Assembly: GCF_010731855.1 (NCBI RefSeq)
Contig: NZ_AP022620.1
Span: 620,001-684,000 of the forward strand
From: Mycolicibacterium anyangense
GTDB lineage: Bacteria > Actinomycetota > Actinomycetes > Mycobacteriales > Mycobacteriaceae
Length of the DNA: 64,000 nt
Direction of reading: 5' to 3'
The notes beneath the pieces were generated by a model. It was not told the origin of the DNA, made no database searches, and saw only the letters and a program-made list of their open reading frames with translations. Position 1 is the stretch's first letter, and every line of letters starts with the position of its first letter. The position numbers and the translations under genes are program-made. Below are positions 8,759-17,197 of this stretch, in pieces.

Positions 8759-10765
8759 CTACACCTCGATGGGCGGGTGCAGCCGTTCCATGGTGTACTG
8801 CCGGTTGCGGCGCGCCGCCCAGGCGGTGGCCGCCATCGATACCGCCAGCACCCCGGCCAGCACCGCCACCGATACCCACAGCCGATGGTCGACACCGCCG
8901 TTGATGAGTTGGCGTAAACCGTTGACGGCGTAGGTCATCGGATCGGCCGGGTGGATGATCTGGAACGGCTTGGCGGTGGTCTCCACCGGGTAGATGCCGC
9001 CGGCCGAGACCAGTTGCAGCATCAGGAACGCCAGTGTCACCACCCGCCCGACCGCCACCCCTAACACCGCGTTGAATGCCTGGATGATCGCCAGGAAGGC
9101 GGCGATCACCAGGATCAGGAAAGCGACAGTGGCCAGCGGGTAGCGCGCCTTGAGGCCGACACCGTAGTGCACGACCGCATACATGACGACGACCTGGCAC
9201 ACCGCGACCAGCAGTGCGGGCCAGTACGACGCCAGAACCACCCGAAGCGCGCCGAGTCCGTTGATGATCGGCCGGGATTGCAACGGCGTCAACAACATCC
9301 AGATGATCAGCGCCCCGATGAACAGGGCCAGCGGCAGGAAGAACGGGGCGAAGCCGGTGCCGAAGGTGGCGGCCGGGTTGTGGGTGACCAGATCGAGTTT
9401 GACCGGGGAGGCCACCGTCTTGGCCACCGCCTGGCGTTGCTGCGGTGTCCACGACGGCACCTGGGTCGAGCCCTGGCGGAGCTTGCCCGCCAGTTCCTGA
9501 CTGCCCGCCCTGAGCTGGCCGGTGCCGTCGGCCAGCCGCTGGGCACCGGCGGCGAGCTGGCGGCTGCCGTCGGTCAGCGCGACCAGGCCTGAGCTGAGGC
9601 GCTGCGCGCCGGAGTCGAGCTGCCTGGCGCCGGACTGCAGTCTGAGGACGTCGGCGCGCAAGCTGCCGTCCACCGCGTGGGTCAGCAGCATGCGCAGCTT
9701 GCTGTTCGGATCGCCAAGCTCGTTCTCGAGATGGGATGCGCTGTCACGCAACCGGTTCAGGCCGTCATCGGTAGCCGGATCGATCCCTTGGGCTTTCAGC
9801 AGCCGCTGCGCTCCGGCCAGCACGCCGCCGACGTCGCGCACCGTCGGATCGGGATTTGCCGACAACGTGGCAATCGCCTGATCGATGATCGCCGCCGCCT
9901 GCGTCTGATCGATGTTCAGCGCCGCGACCCGGTCGGTCGTGGAGCGCACCGCTGCACTGAGTCGCTCGGCGGCCGCCCCGACCTCGGCCGGGTCCAAGCC
10001 GAGTCCGTCGACACGAGCCAGCACGTCGACGAGTGGCGCGGTCGCGGTGGTGACCGCGGTGCTCAGCTGGCGGGTGCCCGAGGCCAATTGCGCCGCACCG
10101 TCGCGGGCGGTCGCCATACTGCTGGCCAGCGTGGCCGAGCCGGTGGCGAGCTGGTGTGCGCCGCCGTCCGCGGTGACCAGGCCGGAGGCCAGCCGGTCGG
10201 CGCCGTCGGCGGCTGCCGTCAGGCCCGCACCGGCATCGGTCAGCCCGGTCAGCACCGTGCCCACGGTTTGCTCACCGACGCTGGCATTGACCTGGTTGAT
10301 CACCTCGCGGGCGGCGTTCTGCCCGATGATCGAGCCCAGGTAATTGTTGGCGTCGTTGAACGTGAACCGCAGGTCGGCCTGCGCCGGGCTGCCGCCGGAC
10401 GGGGACGCGATGTGGGTGCTGAAGTCCGGTGGGATGGTGATCGTGAAGTAGTAGGTGCCGTCGGCCAGTCCCTTGGCGGCATCAGCAGCCGAAACCTCAT
10501 GCAGCAGAAGATCGCCGGAATCCTTGAGCGCTTTGGCCACCTGATCACCGGCGCGCAGCGGCTTGCCCTGCACCTGTGCGCCGGTGTCGGCGTTGACCAG
10601 GGCGGCGGGCACCTTGTTCACCGCCGCGAAGGGGTTCCAGAACGCCCACAGATACATGGCCCCGTACAGCAGCGGCATCAGCACGATCGTCATCAAGGCG
10701 ATGCGGGGGAGCAGGCCTCGCGAGTACCGCTTGAGGTCGGTGCCCAGCGACATTCCGGCGAGCAT
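8759..10765 (-). CDS. YhgE/Pip-domain membrane protein
   Basis: 668-residue membrane protein with a single N-terminal helix (about 20-45), a large extracytoplasmic region and an ABC-2-like C-terminal bundle of five to six helices (from about 460). The external part contains repeated heptad-like units of the form GAxQLAxGxxxL between about residues 190 and 450, expected to form a long helical stalk. The family includes phage-infection protein Pip and ESX-associated YueB-type proteins. The gene follows the degenerate ABC ATPase gene with a 3-nt gap, so the two are probably co-translated and form a complex. Its cargo is unknown. Confidence 0.85.
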   Translation of the reverse strand: MLAGMSLGTDLKRYSRGLLPRIALMTIVLMPLLYGAMYLWAFWNPFAAVNKVPAALVNADTGAQVQGKPLRAGDQVAKALKDSGDLLLHEVSAADAAKGLADGTYYFTITIPPDFSTHIASPSGGSPAQADLRFTFNDANNYLGSIIGQNAAREVINQVNASVGEQTVGTVLTGLTDAGAGLTAAADGADRLASGLVTADGGAHQLATGSATLASSMATARDGAAQLASGTRQLSTAVTTATAPLVDVLARVDGLGLDPAEVGAAAERLSAAVRSTTDRVAALNIDQTQAAAIIDQAIATLSANPDPTVRDVGGVLAGAQRLLKAQGIDPATDDGLNRLRDSASHLENELGDPNSKLRMLLTHAVDGSLRADVLRLQSGARQLDSGAQRLSSGLVALTDGSRQLAAGAQRLADGTGQLRAGSQELAGKLRQGSTQVPSWTPQQRQAVAKTVASPVKLDLVTHNPAATFGTGFAPFFLPLALFIGALIIWMLLTPLQSRPIINGLGALRVVLASYWPALLVAVCQVVVMYAVVHYGVGLKARYPLATVAFLILVIAAFLAIIQAFNAVLGVAVGRVVTLAFLMLQLVSAGGIYPVETTAKPFQIIHPADPMTYAVNGLRQLINGGVDHRLWVSVAVLAGVLAVSMAATAWAARRNRQYTMERLHPPIEV

Positions 10766-10768
10766 CAG

Positions 10769-11491
10769 TTACCCCGTTTCCTGGTTGCTGGTGGACAATT
10801 CGGCCCGGTCGGTGTTGGCCACCTCGATCTGCGATCGCACGGCGTGGCCGGTGACGCCGTTGACCGTTGCGGTCACCACCGTCTGGTCGGCGCCCAGATC
10901 GATGAGCCGCTCGATGAGCAGGTCGCGGTTGACGTCACTGGTCACGAAGTCGAGGTTGGCCACCACGAGCAGTGCCGGGCTCTTGGTGTTGGCCAGCGCG
11001 ATGCGCAGCAGTAACCGGTCGAGTTCGGCGAGTTCCTCGAAGTACTCGTCCAAGGGCGGCAGCGGGTGCGGGCCGAACACCCGCTGACACATCGTCGTCA
11101 GCGCGGCGTCGTCGGCGCGCCGCACCATCCGGTACCACGGTGCGTCCCAACGCATTTGCTCGGTGATCAGGTCCCGTACGGTGACCGACTCGGGAACGGT
11201 GTCCACCTCGTCGACACCGGCGATCGCCGAGTTGGCGAAGATCTGCCGCGCGTCGTGGGCGCCGAACACGTCGAGTTCGCCGGATTCGGGTGCCATCCGG
11301 CCGGCGATCGTCATCAGCAGCGCCGTTCGACCCGAACCCGCCGGGCAGACCAGGACGGTCAGTCCGCCGCGCGGGATCTCGAGGTCGACCGGTCCGTAGA
11401 CCGGCCCCCACGGCCCGCGCATCCGGATGCCGCGGGCGGTCACGGCCGGGGGGCTGGACTCCTCGGATTGGTCGGATACTTCCGATGACAC
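10769..11491 (-). CDS. Degenerate ABC-type ATPase-like protein
   Basis: 240-residue protein with an ABC ATPase-like outline but eroded motifs. The Walker A position reads CPAGSGRTAL (residues 49-58) with Arg replacing the catalytic Lys; the signature region is AELDRLLLRIALA without SGGQ; the Walker B position is ALLVVANLDF without the Asp-Glu pair. It may bind nucleotide weakly or act as a scaffold for the YhgE/Pip protein encoded 3 nt downstream. The start is GTG 11491 with GGGAGG six bases upstream. It is divergent from the VOC gene. Confidence 0.75.
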   Translation of the reverse strand: MSSEVSDQSEESSPPAVTARGIRMRGPWGPVYGPVDLEIPRGGLTVLVCPAGSGRTALLMTIAGRMAPESGELDVFGAHDARQIFANSAIAGVDEVDTVPESVTVRDLITEQMRWDAPWYRMVRRADDAALTTMCQRVFGPHPLPPLDEYFEELAELDRLLLRIALANTKSPALLVVANLDFVTSDVNRDLLIERLIDLGADQTVVTATVNGVTGHAVRSQIEVANTDRAELSTSNQETG

Positions 11492-11596
11492 TGCGACCCT
11501 CCCCGTTCGTTGGTATCCCGCACATCACAACACGCGCGGATGCGCGAGCGCGCGGAAAACCAGCGCCACGGCGAGCGGAGAGAGAGATGTCACCGC

Positions 11597-12289
11597 ATGT
11601 CATTACCCTCGGTTGCCATGAGCCCCACCACGCCGTCGAGTCAGCACATCTCCGACGCCGTCGGTGACATCGGCTGGCGGCTGGTGCTGGGCGCGCTCTA
11701 CGGGGAGGTCGAGACGGGGACCCTGGCTCTGGGTGCCGAGGTAGCCCGGCTGGCCGTCGAGGTGCTCGGTGACGCCGCTGACAGACGCCTCGGGATGGAC
11801 GTCCGCACCGACCGCGTCGTGCTGCGGTTGCAGTCGGCGGCCGCCGGTGCCGTCACCGATGTGGAGATCGGCGCGGCCCGCACGCTGGCGGCGGCGCTCG
11901 GCGGGCGGGGCTGGCGGTTGCAGCCGGGCACCGTCGCGGCGATCGAGATCGCCATCGACGCGCTCGACATCGGCGCCGTGCGGCCGTTCTGGCAAGCGGT
12001 CACCGGGTACGTCGACGAGCCGGGGCCCTCTGACCTCAGCGACGGGCTGATCGATCCGGCGGGCCGCGGTCCGGCGATCTGGTTCCAGCAGATGGACGCC
12101 CCGCGCCCGCAGCGCAATCGCATCCACCTCGACCTCGACGTCGCCCACGACGCCGCAGCCGACCGGATGGCCGCCGCGCTGGCCGCCGGTGGCCGGCTGG
12201 TGTCCGACGCCGCGGCGCCGGCGTTCTGGGTGCTGGCCGACCCGGAGGGCAACGAGGTCTGCATCTGCACCTGGCAGGGTCGCGACTGA
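11597..12289 (+). CDS. Pterin dehydratase-like/VOC fusion protein
   Basis: About 230 residues in two halves. The first ([15 protein letters not shown] to RGWRLQPG) resembles pterin-4a-carbinolamine dehydratase, but the usual NHHPD active-site stretch is replaced by DRRLGMDV, so dehydratase activity is unlikely. The second half is a vicinal-oxygen-chelate (glyoxalase-fold) domain ending [17 protein letters not shown]. The substrate is unknown. The start is uncertain: ATG 11597 lies downstream of a GGAGAGAGAG stretch, while ATG 11618 is an in-frame alternative. It precedes proS by 25 bp but proS has its own promoter. Confidence 0.72.
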   Translation: MSLPSVAMSPTTPSSQHISDAVGDIGWRLVLGALYGEVETGTLALGAEVARLAVEVLGDAADRRLGMDVRTDRVVLRLQSAAAGAVTDVEIGAARTLAAALGGRGWRLQPGTVAAIEIAIDALDIGAVRPFWQAVTGYVDEPGPSDLSDGLIDPAGRGPAIWFQQMDAPRPQRNRIHLDLDVAHDAAADRMAAALAAGGRLVSDAAAPAFWVLADPEGNEVCICTWQGRD

Positions 12290-12300
12290 ACGCCCATGGC

Positions 12301-12306
12301 TAGGCT
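12301..12306 (+). promoter_or_regulatory. -10 box of a probable leaderless proS promoter
   Basis: TAGGCT lies 8 nt before the proS GTG, with no Shine-Dalgarno sequence between. The same hexamer precedes the metallophosphoesterase, ribF and dapB genes in this window. Confidence 0.6.
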
Positions 12307-12314
12307 GGTCCACC

Positions 12315-14069
12315 GTGATCACCCGCATGTCCGAGCTGTTCTTGCGCACTCTGCGCGATGACCCGGCCGACGCCGAAGTGCCCAGCCACAAACTTCTGAT
12401 CCGGGCGGGCTACGTCCGGCCGATCGCGCCGGGGTTGTACAGCTGGCTGCCGCTGGGCCTGCGGGTGCTGCGCAAGATCGAGAAGATCGTGCGCGAAGAG
12501 ATGGTCGCCATCGGTGGCCAGGAGATCCTCTTCCCGGCGCTGCTGCCCAAGGCGCCGTACGAGACCACCAACCGCTGGACCGAATACGGCGACGGCGTGT
12601 TCCGGCTCAAGGACCGCCGGGACAACGACTACATGCTCGGCCCCACCCACGAGGAGTTCTTCACCCTGACGGTGAAGGGGGAGTACTCCTCCTACAAGGA
12701 CTTCCCGCTGACGCTGTTCCAGATCCAGACCAAGTACCGCGACGAGGCGCGTCCGCGGGCCGGCATCCTTCGGGGGCGCGAGTTCATCATGAAGGACTCG
12801 TACTCGTTCGACATCGACGAGGGCGGGCTCAAGACGGCCTACCACTCGCACCGCGAGGCTTACCAGAACATGTTCGCGCGCATGGCAATTCGCTATGTCA
12901 TCGTCTCGGCGGTATCCGGCGCCATGGGCGGCAGTGCCTCCGAGGAGTTCCTGGCCGAAAGCGAGATCGGCGAGGACACCTTCGTGCGGTGCCTGCAGTC
13001 GGGGTATGCGGCCAACGTCGAGGCCGTCACCACCGCGGTGCCCGACGCGATCCCGTTCGAGGGACTGCCCGAGCCGACGGTCCACGACACCGGTGACACA
13101 CCGACCATCGCCACCCTGGTCGACTGGGCCAACTCGGCGGGTCTGGGGCGCGAGATCACCGCCGCCGACACGTTGAAGAACGTGCTGCTCAAGGTCCGCC
13201 AGCCCGGCGGTGACTGGGAGCTGCTGGCCATCGGCGTGCCCGGGGACCGCGAAGTCGACGACAAGCGCCTCGGCGCGGCGCTCGAGCCTGCCGAGTACGC
13301 GATGCTCGACGATGCCGACTTCGCCAGGAACCCGTTCCTGAAGAAGGGTTACATCGGCCCGAAAGCGTTGTTGGCCAACGGTGTTCGCTACCTGGTCGAC
13401 CCGCGGGTGGTGGACGGTTCAGCCTGGATCACCGGCGCCGACGAGACCGGTAAGCATGTGGTCGGGCTGGTGGCCGGCCGTGACTTCGTCGCCGACGGCA
13501 CCATCGAGGCCGCCGAGGTGCGCGACGGTGACCCGTCACCCGATGGCGCCGGGCCGCTGGTCTCGGCGCGCGGTATCGAGATCGGTCACATCTTCCAGCT
13601 GGGCCGCAAGTACACCGATGCGTTCACTGCCGACGTGCTCGGCGAGGACGGCAAGCCGGTCCGGCTCACGATGGGTTCCTACGGCGTCGGCGTATCGCGG
13701 TTGGTGGCGGTGATCGCCGAGCAGCACCATGACGGGTTGGGCCTGCGCTGGCCGTCCTCGGTGGCACCGTTCGACGTGCACGTGGTGATCGCCAACAAGG
13801 ATCCCGAGGCCCGCACCGGGGCTGAGGAGCTGGCCGCCGCCCTGGACCGGCTGGGTCTGGACGTGCTGCTCGACGACCGCACCGCGTCACCCGGGGTCAA
13901 GTTCAAGGACGCCGAACTGCTCGGCGTGCCGTGGATCGTGGTGGTCGGCCGCGGCTGGGCCGACGGCGTGGTGGAACTGCGCAACCGGTTCAGCGGGGAG
14001 ACCCGCACCGTCAGCATCGACGACGCGGCGACCGCCGTGGTCGCCGCGCTGGCCGAGCCGCAGCCCTGA
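12315..14069 (+). CDS. proS: Prolyl-tRNA synthetase
   Basis: Class II aminoacyl-tRNA synthetase charging tRNA-Pro, 584 residues, bacterial type. It starts [20 protein letters not shown] like the mycobacterial protein. Motif 2 lies around [21 protein letters not shown], an editing insertion occupies roughly residues 220-400, motif 3 is in [17 protein letters not shown], and an anticodon-binding domain follows. GTG 12315 is chosen over upstream in-frame codons because these lie inside the VOC gene and because the family begins here. It opens the proS-to-dinF translation cluster. Confidence 0.95.
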   Translation: MITRMSELFLRTLRDDPADAEVPSHKLLIRAGYVRPIAPGLYSWLPLGLRVLRKIEKIVREEMVAIGGQEILFPALLPKAPYETTNRWTEYGDGVFRLKDRRDNDYMLGPTHEEFFTLTVKGEYSSYKDFPLTLFQIQTKYRDEARPRAGILRGREFIMKDSYSFDIDEGGLKTAYHSHREAYQNMFARMAIRYVIVSAVSGAMGGSASEEFLAESEIGEDTFVRCLQSGYAANVEAVTTAVPDAIPFEGLPEPTVHDTGDTPTIATLVDWANSAGLGREITAADTLKNVLLKVRQPGGDWELLAIGVPGDREVDDKRLGAALEPAEYAMLDDADFARNPFLKKGYIGPKALLANGVRYLVDPRVVDGSAWITGADETGKHVVGLVAGRDFVADGTIEAAEVRDGDPSPDGAGPLVSARGIEIGHIFQLGRKYTDAFTADVLGEDGKPVRLTMGSYGVGVSRLVAVIAEQHHDGLGLRWPSSVAPFDVHVVIANKDPEARTGAEELAAALDRLGLDVLLDDRTASPGVKFKDAELLGVPWIVVVGRGWADGVVELRNRFSGETRTVSIDDAATAVVAALAEPQP

Positions 14070-14070
14070 G

Positions 14071-14538
14071 CTACTCGCTGCCGCCGGGGAAGGCGGCCGT
14101 CACCGGCCACGCCCCGAGCACCTGTTTCCACCGTGCGGCCAGCACGGCGCTCTCGGTCAGCGCCGTGCCGCCGAACCGGCGATCGTCCTGCTCCGTGGCC
14201 TGCTCGATCACCGCGCGCCACGCCACCGCGCAGTCGTCCTCCATCTGAACGGCCAGTGTGGCCGCGCTGTCGGGATCGATGACGGCAAAGGGCAGTCGGT
14301 AGCCGACCGCGGGCAGCGGCACCGCCGTCGACCGGCCGGTGAGCAGCGCGATCGCCGCCTCCCGGCGTTCGCGGTGCTGGGCCAGCGCATCGGATACCAG
14401 CGGGTTCTCCTCGGGTGAGCTGTGCGCGGACACGATGCCATAGCCGTAGATGGCGGCGTGCTCGGCGGCCACCGCGTCGAACAGGGCCGCCTTGTCGGCT
14501 TGCGGCGGCCGATTCGGGTCCGGGGTCGGCGCGGTCAT
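14071..14538 (-). CDS. Ferritin-like DUF4439 protein
   Basis: 155-residue Ala-rich, probably all-helical protein of the ferritin-like DUF4439 family, with EHAAIYGYGIVSAHSS near the N-terminus, a stretch in which ferritin-like proteins often hold metal ligands. No classical di-iron motif pair is complete, so metal binding is uncertain. Its start overlaps the stop of the lipoprotein gene at 14535 (ATGA), and the two genes form a small operon convergent with proS. M. tuberculosis has the same pair (Rv2844, Rv2843) at this place. The function is unknown. Confidence 0.8.
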   Translation of the reverse strand: MTAPTPDPNRPPQADKAALFDAVAAEHAAIYGYGIVSAHSSPEENPLVSDALAQHRERREAAIALLTGRSTAVPLPAVGYRLPFAVIDPDSAATLAVQMEDDCAVAWRAVIEQATEQDDRRFGGTALTESAVLAARWKQVLGAWPVTAAFPGGSE

Positions 14539-15071
14539 GACGCCGGCTTCCGGGCCGGCAGCGCCACCGAGTAGAGGGCGGTGCAGGACGCCGCGATGGA
14601 GCCGAGCAGGCCGGCCCGGTACCCCGACAGCGTCGGCACCACCGTGGTGGCGCTCTCGGCGGAGCTGCGCAGAGCGGCGACGACGTCGTCCACGCTCGGT
14701 GCCAGGGCGGCCGCAGCCGAGGTGGTGGTGGTCGGCGATGTGGTGCTCGGCACCGGGGTGCGCGCCGCGCGGGCGATCTCCTCGATCAGGGCGGTGGCGT
14801 GCCGCGACCGCTCGGCAGCCACCTCGGTCAGCGTCCGGGCCAGTGCGGCTGGGGCGCCCATGGCTGCCGCGGTGGCCAACTCACTGTCGTGGCGGGCCGA
14901 GCGGGCCTGTTCCTCCAGTGGGTCCGGGGCCGGTGGCGGGCCTGATCCGCATGCGGTCAACACCCCGCCGAGCAGCGCGAACAGCACCAGCCCGCGGCCG
15001 CCGTCGGCGAGCACCCGTCGCCGGCTGATCGCGGCACCGGGGCCGCCGTCCTGCATGAGCACGCGAATCAT
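14535..15071 (-). CDS. Tat-type lipoprotein of unknown function
   Basis: About 178 residues. The N-terminus has [10 protein letters not shown] followed by a hydrophobic stretch and the lipobox LTAC, a twin-arginine lipoprotein signal. The mature part is helical and Ala-rich with a Thr/Ser-rich linker ([11 protein letters not shown]). ATG 15069-15071 is taken as start; ATG 15056 is an alternative and the frame is open to 15122. It is translationally coupled to the downstream DUF4439 gene, suggesting that the two products act together at the cell envelope. No function is assigned. Confidence 0.72.
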   Translation of the reverse strand: MIRVLMQDGGPGAAISRRRVLADGGRGLVLFALLGGVLTACGSGPPPAPDPLEEQARSARHDSELATAAAMGAPAALARTLTEVAAERSRHATALIEEIARAARTPVPSTTSPTTTTSAAAALAPSVDDVVAALRSSAESATTVVPTLSGYRAGLLGSIAASCTALYSVALPARKPAS

Positions 15072-15144
15072 CCTGCCATTGCCACCGGCAGCGCTGGCGT
15101 ATCGTTGGGTGCTGATCTGCACAACTCAAGATGAGGAGCTCGCC

Positions 15145-15678
15145 GTGACTGGCCGGTCAACGGGATTGCCGTCCCCGCAGCAGGTGATCGAGCTACTCGA
15201 TGACGAGTTCGCGCGCGCCGGCTATGAAATCGAAGATGTCACGATCAACGCGCGCACCCGTCCGGCGCGCATCATCGTGACCGCCGACGGCGACACCCCC
15301 CTGGACCTGGACACCGTCGCCGAGTTGTCCCGATCGGCTGCGGCCCTGCTCGATGAACTCGACACCGGCAGCGAGCCCTATGTTCTGGAGGTCACCTCGC
15401 CCGGGGTGGATCGACCGTTGACCGAAGAGAAGCACTTCCGCCGTGCCCGTACCCGGCTGGTGGAGGTCGAACTCGACGACGAGAGCACGGTCAAGGGCCG
15501 TCTCGGCGCGGTCGCCGATGGCGACGTCGAACTCGTCGTCCGGACCCGCGGGGACTGGTCTGTGCGCCGGATCCCGCTCACTACTATTCGCAAAGCCGTT
15601 GTGCAGGTGGAGTTTTCGCCACCGAATCCACGGGAACTGGAGCTGGCCGGAGCTCCCGGAACGGAGGCCGGAGCATGA
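15145..15678 (+). CDS. rimP: Ribosome maturation factor RimP
   Basis: 177-residue protein needed for maturation of the 30S subunit. It has the N-terminal alpha/beta domain and a C-terminal Sm-like barrel; the conserved pattern [11 protein letters not shown] is at residues 76-86. GTG 15145 has GAGGAG six bases upstream. A TATCGT -10 candidate (15100-15105) gives a leader of about 30 nt. The stop overlaps the nusA start (ATGA). First gene of the rimP-nusA-ylxR-infB-rbfA-nrnA cluster. Confidence 0.92.
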   Translation: MTGRSTGLPSPQQVIELLDDEFARAGYEIEDVTINARTRPARIIVTADGDTPLDLDTVAELSRSAAALLDELDTGSEPYVLEVTSPGVDRPLTEEKHFRRARTRLVEVELDDESTVKGRLGAVADGDVELVVRTRGDWSVRRIPLTTIRKAVVQVEFSPPNPRELELAGAPGTEAGA

Positions 15679-16709
15679 ACATCGACATGGCTGCACTGCA
15701 CGCGATCGAGATCGACCGCGGCATCACGGTCGACGAGCTGCTCGACACCGTCAAGTCGGCGCTGCTGACCGCCTACCGGCACACCGAGGGACATCAGCCC
15801 GACGCGCGCATCGAGATCGATCGCAAGAGCGGCGCGGTGCAGGTGATCGCCCGGGAGACTGACGACGACGGCAATGTCATCACCGAGTGGGACGACACCC
15901 CGGAGGGCTTCGGCCGGGTGGCGGCCACCACCGCGCGCCAGGTGATGCTGCAGCGCCTGCGCGACGCCGAGAACGAGCGCAGCTTCGGCGAGTTCGCCGC
16001 CCACGAGGGTGACATCCAGGCCGGGGTGATCCAGCGCGACGCCCGCGCCAACGCGCGCGGCCTGGTCGTCGTGCGCCTCGGCAGCGAGGCCAAGGGCGCC
16101 GACGGCGTGATCCCGGCCGCCGAGCAGGTCCCGGGCGAGCGCTATGACCACGGCGAGCGGCTGCGTTGCTACGTCGTCGGCGTCAGCCGCGGCGCCCGCG
16201 AGCCGGTGATCACCCTCTCGCGGACCCACCCCAACCTGGTGCGCAAGCTGTTCTCCCTGGAGGTCCCCGAGATCGCCGACGGCTCGGTGGAGATCGTCGC
16301 GGTGGCCCGCGAGGCCGGGCACCGCTCGAAGATCGCCGTGCGCTCCCGGGTCGCCGGGCTCAACGCCAAGGGCGCCTGCATCGGGCCGATGGGGCAGCGG
16401 GTGCGCAACGTGATGAGCGAGCTGTCCGGCGAGAAGATCGACATCATCGACTTCGACGAGGACCCGGCCCGGTTCGTCGCCAACGCGCTGTCGCCGGCCA
16501 AGGTGGTCTCGGTCAGCGTCATCGACGCCACCGCGCGGGCGGCGCGGGTGGTCGTGCCCGATTTCCAGCTGTCGCTGGCCATCGGCAAGGAGGGGCAGAA
16601 CGCCCGGTTGGCCGCCCGGCTGACCGGCTGGCGGATCGATATCCGCAGCGACGATGCCGCCGCGGACGAGGCTGCCGATCGCGGCGGCGCGCCCGGAGCC
16701 GGACAGTAG
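15675..16709 (+). CDS. nusA: Transcription elongation/termination factor NusA
   Basis: 344-residue RNA polymerase-binding factor acting in pausing, termination and rRNA antitermination. It has an N-terminal RNAP-binding domain, an S1 domain (about 110-180) and two KH domains; the second shows [21 protein letters not shown] near residue 300. The C-terminal acidic repeats of E. coli NusA are absent, as in other mycobacteria. It overlaps rimP by four bases. Confidence 0.95.
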   Translation: MNIDMAALHAIEIDRGITVDELLDTVKSALLTAYRHTEGHQPDARIEIDRKSGAVQVIARETDDDGNVITEWDDTPEGFGRVAATTARQVMLQRLRDAENERSFGEFAAHEGDIQAGVIQRDARANARGLVVVRLGSEAKGADGVIPAAEQVPGERYDHGERLRCYVVGVSRGAREPVITLSRTHPNLVRKLFSLEVPEIADGSVEIVAVAREAGHRSKIAVRSRVAGLNAKGACIGPMGQRVRNVMSELSGEKIDIIDFDEDPARFVANALSPAKVVSVSVIDATARAARVVVPDFQLSLAIGKEGQNARLAARLTGWRIDIRSDDAAADEAADRGGAPGAGQ

Positions 16710-16763
16710 AGGGCGCACCCCGGGTTGGTACTGAGCAGTGCCGCGGTGACGGTAGACTGTGCC

Positions 16764-17117
16764 GTGATCCAACGCGAGATTCCGGTCACCGAAAACCGGC
16801 ATCGACGTACCGAAGGACCGGTGCGGACATGCATCGGTTGCCGGAAGCGAGAGTTGGCCGTCGATCTCCTCCGAATGGTGGCGGTGTCGTACGGGAACGG
16901 ACAATCGGCCGTGACCGTTGACGCAGCAGGTAACCTCCCGGGGCGGGGTGCGTGGTTGCACCCCGATGATCGGTGCCTCGAGGCAGCGATTCGACGGCGA
17001 GCTTTTGCGCGAGCGTTGCGCATCACCGGTTCACCGGACCCCACCGCGGTGGTCGAGTACCTCTCGGCCGCCACGGCCCATGAAGAACAGGTAGCGAAGA
17101 ACATGAGCACACCGTGA
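16764..17117 (+). CDS. ylxR: YlxR/DUF448 RNA-binding protein
   Basis: 117-residue protein with the family signature [10 protein letters not shown] and, further on, [10 protein letters not shown] and [15 protein letters not shown]. YlxR-family proteins are found between nusA and infB in many bacteria and bind RNA or a nucleoprotein partner. The start GTG 16764 is chosen because the family begins near here; TAGACT (16753-16758) lies 5 nt upstream, so a leaderless mRNA is possible but the spacing is short. Confidence 0.85.
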   Translation: MIQREIPVTENRHRRTEGPVRTCIGCRKRELAVDLLRMVAVSYGNGQSAVTVDAAGNLPGRGAWLHPDDRCLEAAIRRRAFARALRITGSPDPTAVVEYLSAATAHEEQVAKNMSTP

Positions 17118-17197
17118 AGTCCCGACGATGACCATGCGTCGTAGCTAAACCCGAGGCGCGGCCTACCACCGCTGACGCCTCTTGAGTAGGAGATTCA

